Both the position numbers and the translations under genes were made by a program. The notes under the pieces are model-generated. The model was given only the letters and a program-made list of their open reading frames with translations. It did not search any database and was not told the DNA's origin. From positions 1,042,889-1,106,888 of the forward strand of contig BCJJ01000010.1 in assembly GCA_039545355.1 (NCBI GenBank): 64,000 nt of DNA. The letters run 5' to 3'. Positions 26,048 to 35,531 of the stretch are shown piece after piece (positions within the stretch are counted from its first letter, which is position 1; the number at the start of each line of letters is the position of its first letter). This DNA comes from Trichosporon coremiiforme. Taxonomy: Eukaryota > Basidiomycota > Tremellomycetes > Trichosporonales > Trichosporonaceae.

Positions 26048-26477
26048 ATGGCACCTCCCGAGAAGACGACGTACGTGTCATCCACGGGACAGCTGACCGC
26101 GCCCCCTCTCACGAAGCGGATTGCAGATGCGGTCTCTGATCTCGCCGAGGTCGGGTGGTTGTTCATTGACACGCTGTTCACGGTGAGTTACGCGCCCAAC
26201 TCCACGCAGACTGACGACAGCCCTTCCTGAACCCGACTTCGACGATTCTGGACCACACGAGCGGCAATAACGGCTCGGCCGTACACCCATCCTCAAACGC
26301 CAACCGTCTCGGAGGCGGTGGCGCCCGCTTGGGAGGCTCCGGCCCCCGTGGCGGTGATGGCGGCAGCGGCGGCGGCTTCATGTCCATGGCTGACCTGCGT
26401 GGCGGTGACAGTGGGTATATTTTCGGTGATGACCGCTGACCTCAGCTGTCAACGCGTGCAGATCTGCCTGCGGTTAA
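26048..26477 (+). CDS. SelK/SelG-like small ER membrane protein, Cys form
   Basis: Three exons (26048-26182, 26221-26410, 26446-26477) give 118 residues. The layout fits the selenoprotein K family (ER membrane, linked in animals to ER-associated degradation and palmitoylation): a short N-terminus with TTYVSSTGQL, one hydrophobic helix at about residues 32-47 (EVGWLFIDTLFTPFL), and a Gly/Arg/Ser-rich tail (GGGGARLGGSGPRGG). The tail ends in CRSACG, so a Cys sits near the C-terminus where animal SelK carries selenocysteine close to its end. Both introns are under 40 nt. The final exon choice is less certain: an alternative acceptor would give a longer tail without ACG. Family assignment is by layout and weak similarity. 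Confidence 0.65.
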
Positions 26478-26673
26478 TCAGAGTGTACTGTCCAGTTGTA
26501 TGCAACGTTGTGTAAATATCATCAAGAAAGTAATGCATTAGCGGCCAGCCGCTACAGTGCGGGTATTTAAAGTTAGGAAGAGTGTCCAAGAGTGCTAATG
26601 CAGACCGGAAGTGAAATGGACATGGTCGTTGTTACACAGAGCCCCAAGGTCGTAAAGCGTCAATCGGTACAGC

Positions 26674-28485
26674 TTATCCACGCCAGAAGATGGCGCGGCG
26701 ACGAGCGGGGGCGGTGGCGACGATCTCCTCCTCGGCGCTGGGGGTAGCGTCGGCGCTCTCCTCGGCGGCAGAGGTAGCCTCGCCCTCGGGCTTCTGCTCC
26801 TCGGCGGAAGTGGGGGCAGCCTCCTCGGAGCCAGTGGGGGTGGCAGAGGGCTCGGACGAGTCAGTGGCCGAAGTCGACGAGGCCCCAGCAGAGGAAGGCT
26901 CGCCGGACTCAACGGCCGAAGAGCTCTCAGCAGACGTGGGCTCGGCTGAGTTGGCGGCAGACGAAGCCTCACCAGACTCGGCAGCGGAAGAAGCAGGCTC
27001 GGAGGCGCTGACAGAGGCGGAGGGCTCGCCAGACTCAACGGCCGAGGCGCTCTCGGTGGCCGAAGGCTCGGCAGAGTTCACGGCAGACGAGGGAGCGGAC
27101 GAAGCCTGGGCAGACTGGGCGGGAGAAGATTGGGCGGCAGAGGGAGCGGGGGCGGCCGCGTCGTCCTCCTCGTCGCAGTCCTCGTCCTCGTCGTCGTCCT
27201 GCTGCCATTCCTCGTCGTCGTCCTCGTCGCAGTCCTCGTACTCGTCGTCGTCTTCGGTAGCGGGGGGCGAAGCAGCGGACGAGGTGGCGGCAGGAGCAGG
27301 GGCGGACTGGGTAGCCTGGTCGACAGCACCGCCTTGGTTGCCGCCCTGGTTTCCGGAACCAGAGTCGGCGGTGGGGGCAGCACCAGCGGTCACGGTGACG
27401 GTAACGGTAACGACCTCGCCGTCGCAAGTGGGCTCGGCGTCGGGGCTAGCGGGAGAGTCGGGAGCGTCGGTGGGAGCAGAAGTGGGGGCAGCAGCGTCGC
27501 TGCTGTCGGCAGAAGGCGTGGCAGCGTCCTGGCCAGCCTGGTTGTCGCTGCCGCTGGCACCACCAGAGCCGCTCTGGCTCTGGTTGTCATCCTGGTAGAC
27601 GTTGGCGCTGTGGTTGTCCTTGGCACCAGTGTCAACCGAGCCAGACGACGAGGGCTGCGGGGCAGCAGGCTCGTCGTCGTCAATCTCGTCGCACCAGGGG
27701 TAGTCGGCGTACTCGTCGTCCTCGTCGTCGTGCTGGGGCTCAGACGAAGAAGCAGGGGTCGAGGCAGACGAAGAGGTGGCGGCGGGCTCGGCAGACGAGG
27801 GGACGGTGGAGGAAGCGGGAGCCTGAGACTGCTGGGCCTCCTCCTCGTCCTCGTCACACTCCTCCTCCTCCTCGGGGGCACCAGAGGCGGAGGGGGTGGG
27901 GACGGGGGAAGAGGTCGCGTTGCCGGCGGCTCCACCCTCGGGAATGGTAGCGTTGGTCGAGTTGTCGGCGACGGTCGAATTGTCAGAGACAGTCGCGTTC
28001 TCGGCGGGGGCGGTCGAGTTGTCGGCAACAGTCGCGTTGTCAATGGGGGCAGTCGAGTTGTCGACGATGGTCGCGTTCTGGGCGGGGAGTGTAGCGTTCT
28101 CGGTAACAGTCGCGTTGTCGGAAGCGTTGGCAGAGATCCAGTCGTCACCAGTGACAACGGGTCCCTCGGCTGACTGCGAGCTAGACTGCTGCTCGGAAGA
28201 GGTGGCAGAAGCCTCCGAGGAAGAAGCCTCAGAAGAGACGGCCGACGAAGAGACGGCGCTCTCGGTGGAAGTGGGCTCACCCGAGTACGGGACGTCAGAG
28301 GAAGCGGGCTCGCCCGAGTTGATGGCAGACGAAGCCGCGGAGATGGCGGTGGGCTCGGCGCCCTCGGTCGAGTTGTCGCGGGCGACGATGCGGCCGAAGC
28401 GGCGGGCGTAGCGGCCCTCGGCTGCAGCGGCCTGGGTGGCCGAAGCGAGGGCGGCAAGGAGGGCGAAGGAGGTGGTGAAACGCAT
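26674..28485 (-). CDS. Secreted Ser/Ala/Glu-rich, heavily glycosylatable protein
   Basis: A single open exon of 603 residues. The start is the ATG at 28485, because MRFTTSFALLAALASATQA is a good signal peptide; an upstream frame start was ignored. After it comes a basic, possibly Kex2-processed segment (RYARRFGR). The body is low complexity: Ser/Ala/Glu/Pro repeats (SGEPSS, SAEPSA), about twelve NAT/NST N-glycosylation sequons in a row (around residues 125-195), and acidic runs with a few Cys (YEDCDEDDDEEW). No GPI signal is seen; the end is PARRRAIFWRG. It may be a wall or extracellular mannoprotein. I recognise no catalytic domain and name no function. The biased composition produces long antisense frames that I judged to be shadows. 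Confidence 0.75.
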   Translation of the reverse strand: MRFTTSFALLAALASATQAAAAEGRYARRFGRIVARDNSTEGAEPTAISAASSAINSGEPASSDVPYSGEPTSTESAVSSSAVSSEASSSEASATSSEQQSSSQSAEGPVVTGDDWISANASDNATVTENATLPAQNATIVDNSTAPIDNATVADNSTAPAENATVSDNSTVADNSTNATIPEGGAAGNATSSPVPTPSASGAPEEEEECDEDEEEAQQSQAPASSTVPSSAEPAATSSSASTPASSSEPQHDDEDDEYADYPWCDEIDDDEPAAPQPSSSGSVDTGAKDNHSANVYQDDNQSQSGSGGASGSDNQAGQDAATPSADSSDAAAPTSAPTDAPDSPASPDAEPTCDGEVVTVTVTVTAGAAPTADSGSGNQGGNQGGAVDQATQSAPAPAATSSAASPPATEDDDEYEDCDEDDDEEWQQDDDEDEDCDEEDDAAAPAPSAAQSSPAQSAQASSAPSSAVNSAEPSATESASAVESGEPSASVSASEPASSAAESGEASSAANSAEPTSAESSSAVESGEPSSAGASSTSATDSSEPSATPTGSEEAAPTSAEEQKPEGEATSAAEESADATPSAEEEIVATAPARRRAIFWRG

Positions 28486-30210
28486 TGTGTTCAAGCTGCA
28501 ATTCAAGATGGGGGCGTAGAGATTCAGAGATTTGAGGTGAGTAACGGCAGTTGGGCACCAGGCCTGTTTTGTCGCTGTAGAGGGCGGGAAGAGCGTAAAA
28601 GAGTGTGTGCCGCCTGTCGAAGTTGTCGAAGAGGATCAAGAACCCACAGTCGGGGTTCGGCAGATGGCTGAGAGAGAGGGAAGGAGGAGGAGGGAGGTGA
28701 GGAAAGAGAGAATAAAAGAGTGTACTAGACTATGATGGAGAGAAAGGAAGAGAAATGAGAACGCAGTGACCCAAAAGACTAGTGTGAGGATTGGAGGGGA
28801 GGAGCGGGGTGGTGTGAGTAGTGTGTCTGAGCGCGTTTGGCCCTGTCCGTCGAGCGGCCAGTGTCTGCGGTCTGCGAGTGCGCCCTGTCAGGTGCAACGG
28901 GGTGCAACGGGTGGGTGCTCAAGGTGCTACTCTAGGAAGGTGACGTTACGCGGGATGGACGAACCGACGTGACACAGGCACCACGCACGCCGCCAGAGGG
29001 CGCAGAGGGCCGAGGGGGGCGCGACGTGTCGTCCACGAGTCGGATGGGACGCAGGGACGCGCTTCGGCACATAAGGCACTTTCCTGAACTACCACAACGC
29101 CTTGCCTTGGCCGCCAGCTGGACGGGCTCCTAAGCATCAGTACCCACTGAGCATTCAGGGGCCGGCAGGGATACCAGGGTTTTACCAGCGAAAAAGGTCC
29201 AGGAACCCTGACATCTCCTTCCCACTTGGGACACCCTTCTTGCTATTTCTTGCGCCCGTCCTGTTCTAAAACGGCGGCGGCCATGTTCCAAGCCAATGCG
29301 GCCGGCGCTCAGACCGCTCGGATCACCGGCTTGCTCATGGCCGTCGTGGTCGTCGTGGGGGGGGGGGGGGGGGGGGGGGCGCTTGGCGCGTGAAGCATTA
29401 AGCACTGCCGAGTCAGGTTTTGGATGACACCTCAACGCTCGTGCCCTGTGTCTTGATCATATTTCACGACCCGCCAAGGCTGGCGCTGGCAGCATGACAG
29501 CTGCTCAACAGGTCGTCAGCGTGGTCGTCCCCGCTCGGCACTGCCCGTCGAGCTCTAATCGGAATTCATCACGGCCGCTTCTCCATTGCTCAGACGTGCT
29601 GACCCTGCCCAAGTTATTCCAAGAACGCCGACGCAGCTTGACCGCTGCGGACAGGTGCTCTGCTGGGCACCAGCCACGCACGGTATGAACTGCGTGTCTG
29701 GCATGTCTGGGGTGCTAGCTCGCACTGGTGCCGGACGCGTCCAGATTCGCAATGCGCCATGCAATGTCCCATAGCTCGGGCCGCGGTCCAACCGATGCGT
29801 CAATGGAGCCAAAAAAAACATGCACACTGCGCTCAGGAACCCACATGAAGCAAACTTGCTTCTTTCTGTGATCACCTTTGCGACCGATCGTGATGTGGAC
29901 AGACCAATGGAAGGTTCCTCCAGCGGTGCGCAGTGGTCCAGATCAGTCTGCCCACTGGATTCGAAACACGCTTGAATTGCCTTGACCTGGCGCCCGCCTA
30001 ATCTGGGACGAACGCTAGGCACGCCACAGACATTCCGTTGCAAGTTCTCCCACGTGGTATGCGCTGAATGGTGTGTGCGATTGTTGGTGCCCAAGGTGGA
30101 GGTCGACTCCGAAACTCGGAGAAGAGCGCTCGAGGCTGAGGCTCTGCGATACAACACAATAACCTCTCCCGATACCGACTTGACGACACCCCACCTCGGG
30201 GCCACATGCA
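28486..30210. other. Divergent intergenic region with purine-rich leader and poly-G
   Basis: 28640-28760 is a GGA/GAGA-rich tract on the plus strand, that is, a CT-rich leader for the Ser/Glu-rich gene on the minus strand. A 23-base G run sits at 29357-29379. No supported coding frame was found between the two divergent genes. Confidence 0.6.
29357..29379 (+). repeat. Uninterrupted 23-base poly-G tract
   Basis: A pure run of 23 G residues preceded by CGTCGTGGTCGTCGT. It could form a G-quadruplex in principle. Homopolymers of this length are also prone to length errors in assemblies. Confidence 0.95.
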
Positions 30211-31755
30211 ATGGTCCTGCTACGACGGACCCATCGGTTGTGGCCGGCCCCTCGCCCGATTTCTGCCATCCGCCTCCAACCGACCTTTCCCAAACGGCTC
30301 TTTAACCATGACGCGCTCAAGCCTGACCGTCCAGAGCGTTCAACTGGCCATGACAACGTACTGCCGTTAGGACCGCCGTCGCCGCCATCGCCGCCCGAGC
30401 CTGCCCCCGCGCCGAACCCAGATGACTTCGTTCTGCGTCTCGCTGCGCAGACCGAGCGTCTGCCAGAGCCGTCAGCGACCGAGGTCCCGGAGGACTCTGT
30501 AGTTATGCAGGAGCTGCTTAAGCAGCAGCAGGACCAGCTGCAGAAGGAGAAGGACCTGCTGAAGGAGGAGGAGCAACTCCAGAAGAAGGCGGAGCGCAAG
30601 TTGAAGGCATTCGAGCTGCTCGATCGGAGAAAAGAGGAATCCAAGGAGCAGGACCGTGCAGTGACCTGGGCGGACCCTGTGTCTGTCGCCGAGGCAACAG
30701 CGGCAGCGACGGCAAACCCGCCCTCGGCGTCGCTGTCGATCCCGTCAATCTCGACCGAAGAGTTCAAGAAGCGGCTGGGGGAGTGGAAGAAGGCGTTGGA
30801 CAAGAAGAGCCGGGAGCTGGCGCAGCAGGCGGACAAGAACTTTTCCCTGCTGGGGCTGCGCGTGAACGAGGTCACAGGCTACCGCGAGGTCGAGCTGCTG
30901 AAGGAGGCTGTGAAAAGCCGAGGTACGTCACTCACCAGAGACATTGCGCTGACCCCAGAACGAGACATCGAGGGTAAGCGTAGGGATGTCCGCGAGGCAA
31001 AGGCGGCGTACGGGACGGCCGTCGCGACACTGTCAAAGACGCAACAAGACGTGCAAGCCCTGCTCGAGCGGAAGCACACCTGGTCGGACCACGACGTCGC
31101 GCACTTTACGCAGCTGGTGCGGTCGGACCACGCTTCGAAGAACGCGGTCGAGACGACATCGCAGCAGCTGAAGGACGCCGAGCTCGCGGTCGACACGGCG
31201 TTCACGGCCCTGATGCAGTCGATTCTCGAGCGATACCACGAAGAGCAAGTGTGGAGCGACAAGATTCGAAGCGTGTCGACATGGGCGAGTCTCGTCGTCC
31301 TCGGCGCAAACTTGATTGTGTTTGTCGGCGCCATCGCCTTTGTGGAGCCGTGGAAGCGCAAGCGACTCGTCGAAGGCCTCGAAGAGCGCATGACAGGTAT
31401 GATGACAAAGGTCGATAGCCAACTCCAGACGCTATCGGATCGAGTTAGAAGTCTCGAGCCGGTTTTCTCTTCTGTCCTCGTTGCAGAGCCCGTTGCGGTT
31501 GTGAATAGCGAGGGAGAGTCACCGAAGGAAGACAGCGGAAGTCACACCTCGCTCTCGCCGATTCACACCCTTGAACCTCACCTATCAACTGTGCCGTACG
31601 GCCCGCAAGCGTTTGCGTGGTCCACCGATTCGCTCGACAAGCTGGCGCCGCCGTCGCCAGAACGCGACCTTGCCGCTGCTGCCGCGTTCGGAGCCGTCGC
31701 CGGAGCTGTCACCATTGGTCTCGTCTCCTTCATTGCATCTCTCATCCGTCATTAA
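30211..31755 (+). CDS. MDM33: She9/Mdm33 mitochondrial inner-membrane protein
   Basis: Exons 30211-30922 and 30959-31755 give about 502 residues. Mdm33/She9 sits in the mitochondrial inner membrane and affects inner-membrane morphology and fission in yeast. The N-terminus is Arg-rich and free of acidic residues (MVLLRRTHRLWPAPRP), as in import presequences. A long coiled coil (EEEQLQKKAERKL; residues about 90-290) leads to the family core LGLRVNEVTGYREVELLKEAVK, LLERKHTWSDHDVAHFTQLVRSDH in two adjacent stretches, then a membrane helix (STWASLVVLGANLIVFVGAI) and a second hydrophobic stretch near the C-terminus. The 36-nt intron 30923-30958 is a multiple of three without a stop, so it can be misread as coding; removing it restores SRERDIEGK. 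Confidence 0.9.
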   Translation: MVLLRRTHRLWPAPRPISAIRLQPTFPKRLFNHDALKPDRPERSTGHDNVLPLGPPSPPSPPEPAPAPNPDDFVLRLAAQTERLPEPSATEVPEDSVVMQELLKQQQDQLQKEKDLLKEEEQLQKKAERKLKAFELLDRRKEESKEQDRAVTWADPVSVAEATAAATANPPSASLSIPSISTEEFKKRLGEWKKALDKKSRELAQQADKNFSLLGLRVNEVTGYREVELLKEAVKSRGTSLTRDIALTPERDIEGKRRDVREAKAAYGTAVATLSKTQQDVQALLERKHTWSDHDVAHFTQLVRSDHASKNAVETTSQQLKDAELAVDTAFTALMQSILERYHEEQVWSDKIRSVSTWASLVVLGANLIVFVGAIAFVEPWKRKRLVEGLEERMTGMMTKVDSQLQTLSDRVRSLEPVFSSVLVAEPVAVVNSEGESPKEDSGSHTSLSPIHTLEPHLSTVPYGPQAFAWSTDSLDKLAPPSPERDLAAAAAFGAVAGAVTIGLVSFIASLIRH

Positions 31756-31773
31756 TCCTACAATGCATTCATT

Positions 31774-32669
31774 CTACTTGGTCATGCTCGCTTCTCGGTC
31801 CATGATTCGCTGGTCGAGCTTGACGAGGATCACCGTGCGCTGCGGGTACTGGTCTGTCGACACTGTGTGCGCTGTGACTCGGGCCGGCTAGGTGATCAGT
31901 ACTTGCTCCTGCACATGCCACTCACGACATCAAGGCCGTCCAGGACTCCCTCCACGATTCCGGCTGTGAAGGCTTCACAGCTCAGCTGTGACATGTCTTT
32001 CGGAATCGAAATGTGCTGTGTCAGAGGTGGCTGGTTCATCGTGATCATGTCTGGTGTCAGAAAGAAAAGCCTTCCTGGACCCACATTCGTCCTCTCCCTC
32101 GACACTACGCTCGAGACCGTCTGCTGACTGCCCGAATGCGTACTTGTACACTTGTGTGTGCACAAACTGCAGAATGGGAATTAACCGGTACTCTCTCCGC
32201 GGGTCCTGCAAGTTAGTTTTGTCGCGCAGACCACGCGCACCTTCATGCTCGACGACTGGGCGTTACGCAGCAGCAGCAGCGCGAGGATCCTGCTTCCGGC
32301 CTCGTATCCGAGTGCTGTTACCCTGAAGAGTTAGCAATTGCTGTAACTGTGTGCTCACCTCGTCTCCAGATCAGCCACACTGTCCACTCTGGACTGGCTG
32401 TACGCCACAATCTCGACGAACAAGAACGACCATGCTGACAGAGACACCTCTGCGCCCTTTGTCTTGTTCAGCGGCCGCTCCAGAATATTCGCGCCTGCCA
32501 GAGGAAGGAGAGGCTGCTGCTGTCCGAGCCTGCTCTGTGGCCGGGGCGAGCTCCGCGAGTCGATCAAAGAATGGGGCACCTGGGAGACGGTGCTCGTCGA
32601 CGTGTTCATGCTATAAGAGTAGAGCGGCGGGTTCGGCCCGCTGCTGGACGGCGGTCCTGACGACGACAT
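31774..32669 (-). CDS. TRS31: TRAPP subunit Trs31 (TRAPPC5)
   Basis: Five exons on the minus strand encode roughly 235 residues. Trs31 is a core TRAPP subunit that helps activate Rab1/Ypt1 in ER-to-Golgi transport. A Ser/Pro-rich N-terminal extension precedes the core KTKGAEVSLSAWSFLFVEIV, then LGYEAGSRILALLLLR, a separate exon with REYRLIPILQFVHTQVYKYA, SADGLERSVEGEDEYMIT, and the end segment ISIPKDMSQLSCEAFTAGIV, VILVKLDQR. The first codon (32669) opens MSSSGPPSSS. Introns are 34-39 nt. Its stop lies only 18 bp from the stop of MDM33, so the two 3' UTRs must overlap. Confidence 0.9.
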
Positions 32670-32797
32670 TGTTGTTGGGTGAACAAGAAGCGGATGATCG
32701 AGAGGTGTGACGTTGACGCTATCTCGGCCATTTGCTTCCGTCCATCCGAAAAAGTCGGAAGATACCCGGAAACATGCATGTTCTAATAATTTATGAT

Positions 32798-34069
32798 TTA
32801 ATAGGAAGCAGCAAACTGCGAGATGTACTCGCAGGCAGCCTTGACAGACTCGAGCGAGACTGCATTGTAGAGAGACAGACGGATACCGCCAACGGAGCGG
32901 TGGCCCTTGATCTGGCGGAAGCCCTGCTTCTCGGCGCCGTCGAGGAACTCCTTCTCCTTTCCGTCGCCGACAATCTCGAACGTGACATTCATCCAGCTGC
33001 GGGCGTCCTTCTCGCGGACGACGCACTTGACGGCACCCTTGGCCTCGGCCTCGTCGAGTGTCTTGTACAGGAGCGCGGCCTTCTCGCCGTTGGTGTTGGC
33101 GAGACCCTCAATTCCGCCGCGCTCAGCCAGAAGGTACTTGAGAACAAGGGCAGAGACGTAGATGGGGAAGACCGGGGGCGTGTTGTAAAGGCTCTTGTTG
33201 TCGGCGAGAATCTTGTACTCGCTCTGGATCGGAACAACAGGGATGCCACCGAGCTTCATGGCCTCGGTGGTGTCGACGAGAAGATCGTTGCGGACGATGA
33301 CGATGGTGACGCCGGACGGGCCGAGGTTCTTCTGAGCACCGGCGTAGATGATGCCGTGACGCTCGATCTGGGGGATGGCGCGGGAGATGAAGGAAGAAGA
33401 GTAGTCGGCGACGATCGGGACGTCCTTGGAAACCTTGTCAAAGGGGAATGCGTGAGGCGAGTCGGAACCTGCGGGCGGGAACTCGATGCCATTGATCGTC
33501 TCGTTCTCACAATAATAGACGTAGGCAGCGTCAGGAGAGAAGTCGTAGTCCTCGCCCTTGGGGAGGGTCGTGAACTTCTGGGGCTTGGTTGTGGCCGCGA
33601 GGCGGACGTCCGCGAACGGCGGAGCGTTGGGGGACGGGCGAGTCGCAAGACGCTGGGCCTCGGCGTACGCCTTGGACGACCACGAGCCGGTCACGACGTA
33701 GTCGACCTTGGGCGGCTTGTAGTTGGAATCGCCGGCGTGCTGAAGGCGGCGGTAGGCGAGGAGGTTGAGGAAGACCGAAGCAAACTGAGTCGTACCACCG
33801 CCTTGGGCGAAGAGAATCGAGTAGTTGTCGGGCACGCCGAGAAGAGTGCGGAGGTTGGCTAGAAATCAGCTATAGTCGATAGCGGCGAACATACCTTCAG
33901 CACCCTCGATGATAGCCTTGAACTCCTTGCCGCGGTGCGACAGCTCGCAGACACCCATGCCGGTGCCATCATAGTTAATGAGACCCTTGGCGGCCTCCTC
34001 CAAAACGGGGGTTGGCAGGGGACTGGGGCCAGCAGCAAAGTTGTGGACTTGCTCGCGAGTGAAGGTCAT
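32798..34069 (-). CDS. SER1: Phosphoserine aminotransferase
   Basis: Exons 33895-34069 and 32798-33858 (36-nt intron) give 411 residues, the usual length. The enzyme converts 3-phosphohydroxypyruvate plus glutamate to O-phosphoserine using PLP, the second step of serine synthesis. HNFAAGPSPLPTPVL is the family N-terminus, LFAQGGGTTQFASVFLNL binds the cofactor phosphate, and the Schiff-base Lys lies in YAGAQKNLGPSG. HRSVGGIRLSLYNAV forms the conserved C-terminal part. The gene is complete and intact. It is divergent from MRF1 across 124 bp. Confidence 0.97.
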
Positions 34070-34193
34070 TGTGGATGGTGAATGGTGTGGAGGCAACCGA
34101 CTTTCGGCGCACGCGGTTAGGGAATGAGTATTTCGGAAAAATCACTTATCACCTCATCTCTCATAAATATCGACTCGATCGACTCGACACACC
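34070..34193. promoter_or_regulatory. Compact bidirectional promoter SER1/MRF1
   Basis: Only 124 bp separate the SER1 start (34069, minus) from the MRF1 start (34194, plus). The segment contains an imperfect ATCGACTCGATCGACTCGA repeat at 34168-34187. All upstream control of both genes must overlap or extend into the neighbours. Confidence 0.6.
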
Positions 34194-35505
34194 ATGCTCC
34201 GGACGCTCGCCAGCTCCACAATAGGCAGCGTTCGCGCGACTTGTTCACTAAGGCTGTCGCACGGTATCAGACTGTACGCGAGCGCATCCCCGAAATGGTT
34301 GACCGATGAAGAAGCCGCGAACGCCAAGCTGCTCGAAGCAGTGAAAAGTCGCGTGGACCAGTTCCAGACCGCGCAGGACGTGAGATATGCTTCAGAATGA
34401 GGCGCTGACTGCAGACGCCTGGGACAACTGTGCAAGAACAGAAGGAGCGCTCCAGGATCATGAAGGATCTCGGCCCTCTTGCAGACGCCTACCGGCGGTA
34501 CGAGAGTGTTCGAAACGTGAGTGCTGGCAAAATCTAGAGCTGACTCTTCAGTCTATCCTGGAGATCGAACCCCATCTCTCCGACCCAGACGAGACTATCC
34601 GGGAAATGTTCGCGGCTGAAAAGGAAGAGCTGTTGACGAACCTCGACGAGGCTCTGGAGCCGCTGCCCGCGCTGCTGCTCCCGACTCCTGAAGTTGCCGA
34701 GCTCCCCGTGATGATTTCCATCAACGCCGGCGTCGGAGGCTCCGAGTCTGCGCTGTTCGCCATGGAGATGGTCAGAGCGTACACCCGATATGCCAACCAG
34801 CGCGGCTGGAAGGTCGAGACGATCAGTGAGGCGAAAGGCCCTGACGACATTGGCGTCCGCGAAACCACTGTCAAGATTGAACCGGCGCCATACAGCGAGG
34901 AGAACAACGAGGTGTACGGCAGTTTCCAGTGGGAGAAGGGTGTGCACCGTGTTCAGCGCGTGCCCGCGACGGAGTCGCAGGGCCGTGTGCACACGAGTAC
35001 GATTACCGTCATCGTTAGCCCCATTTACCCCGACAAGCCCGAGGCGCCGCTCGTGGACCCAAAGGATGTTCGGACAGACGTCATGCGTGCCGGCGGCGCC
35101 GGAGGACAGCACGTCAACAAGACAGAGTCTGCGATCCGTCTGACCCACTTGCCAACGGGAATTACGGTGTCGATGCAGGATTCTCGTAGCCAGCACCAGA
35201 ACCGAGCCTGGGCGTGGGAAATCCTGCGTGCGCGACTAAGTGAGAGAAAGCACCAGGAAGAGGTCGAGGCTCGGCGAGCTGCTCGCCAGAACCAGGTTAA
35301 GAGCGCGAACCGCAGCGACAAGGTCCGGACATACAACTTTCCGCAGGACCGTGTCACCGATCACCGCATCGGTCAGAGTTTCAACGGTATCAAGGACATA
35401 GTGGAAGGCGAGCGGTTAGAGATCGTCATTGCGGCCTTGCGTGAAGACTTCAACAGCCGCCGGTTAGAGAGCATTCTCCAGGGAGAGGGAGACTTAGACG
35501 AATAG
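34194..35505 (+). CDS. MRF1: Mitochondrial peptide chain release factor 1
   Basis: Exons 34194-34379, 34415-34516 and 34552-35505 give 413 residues. The factor recognises UAA/UAG in the mitochondrial ribosome and releases the peptide. The N-terminus [20 protein letters not shown] is a plausible import signal. The codon-recognition domain shows [19 protein letters not shown]; the peptidyl-hydrolase loop has [14 protein letters not shown] with the GGQ tripeptide. The C-terminus has [18 protein letters not shown]. Both introns are 35 nt. The gene is complete. Its stop is 26 bp from the stop of the next gene, on the other strand. Confidence 0.96.
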
Positions 35506-35531
35506 ACACCATCATATGTAGCATGCATCAC

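Noticed and set aside
27130..28457. Long frames in other registers (347 and 355 codons) inside the Ser/Glu-rich gene
   Set aside because: They are Gly/Arg/Val- or Pro/Arg/Leu-rich shadows of the biased codons of the real gene, which alone has a signal peptide and sequons.
32732..33862. 376-codon plus-strand frame opposite SER1
   Set aside because: Antisense to a well-conserved enzyme gene and rich in Leu/Val/Gly/Asp as expected for a shadow frame.
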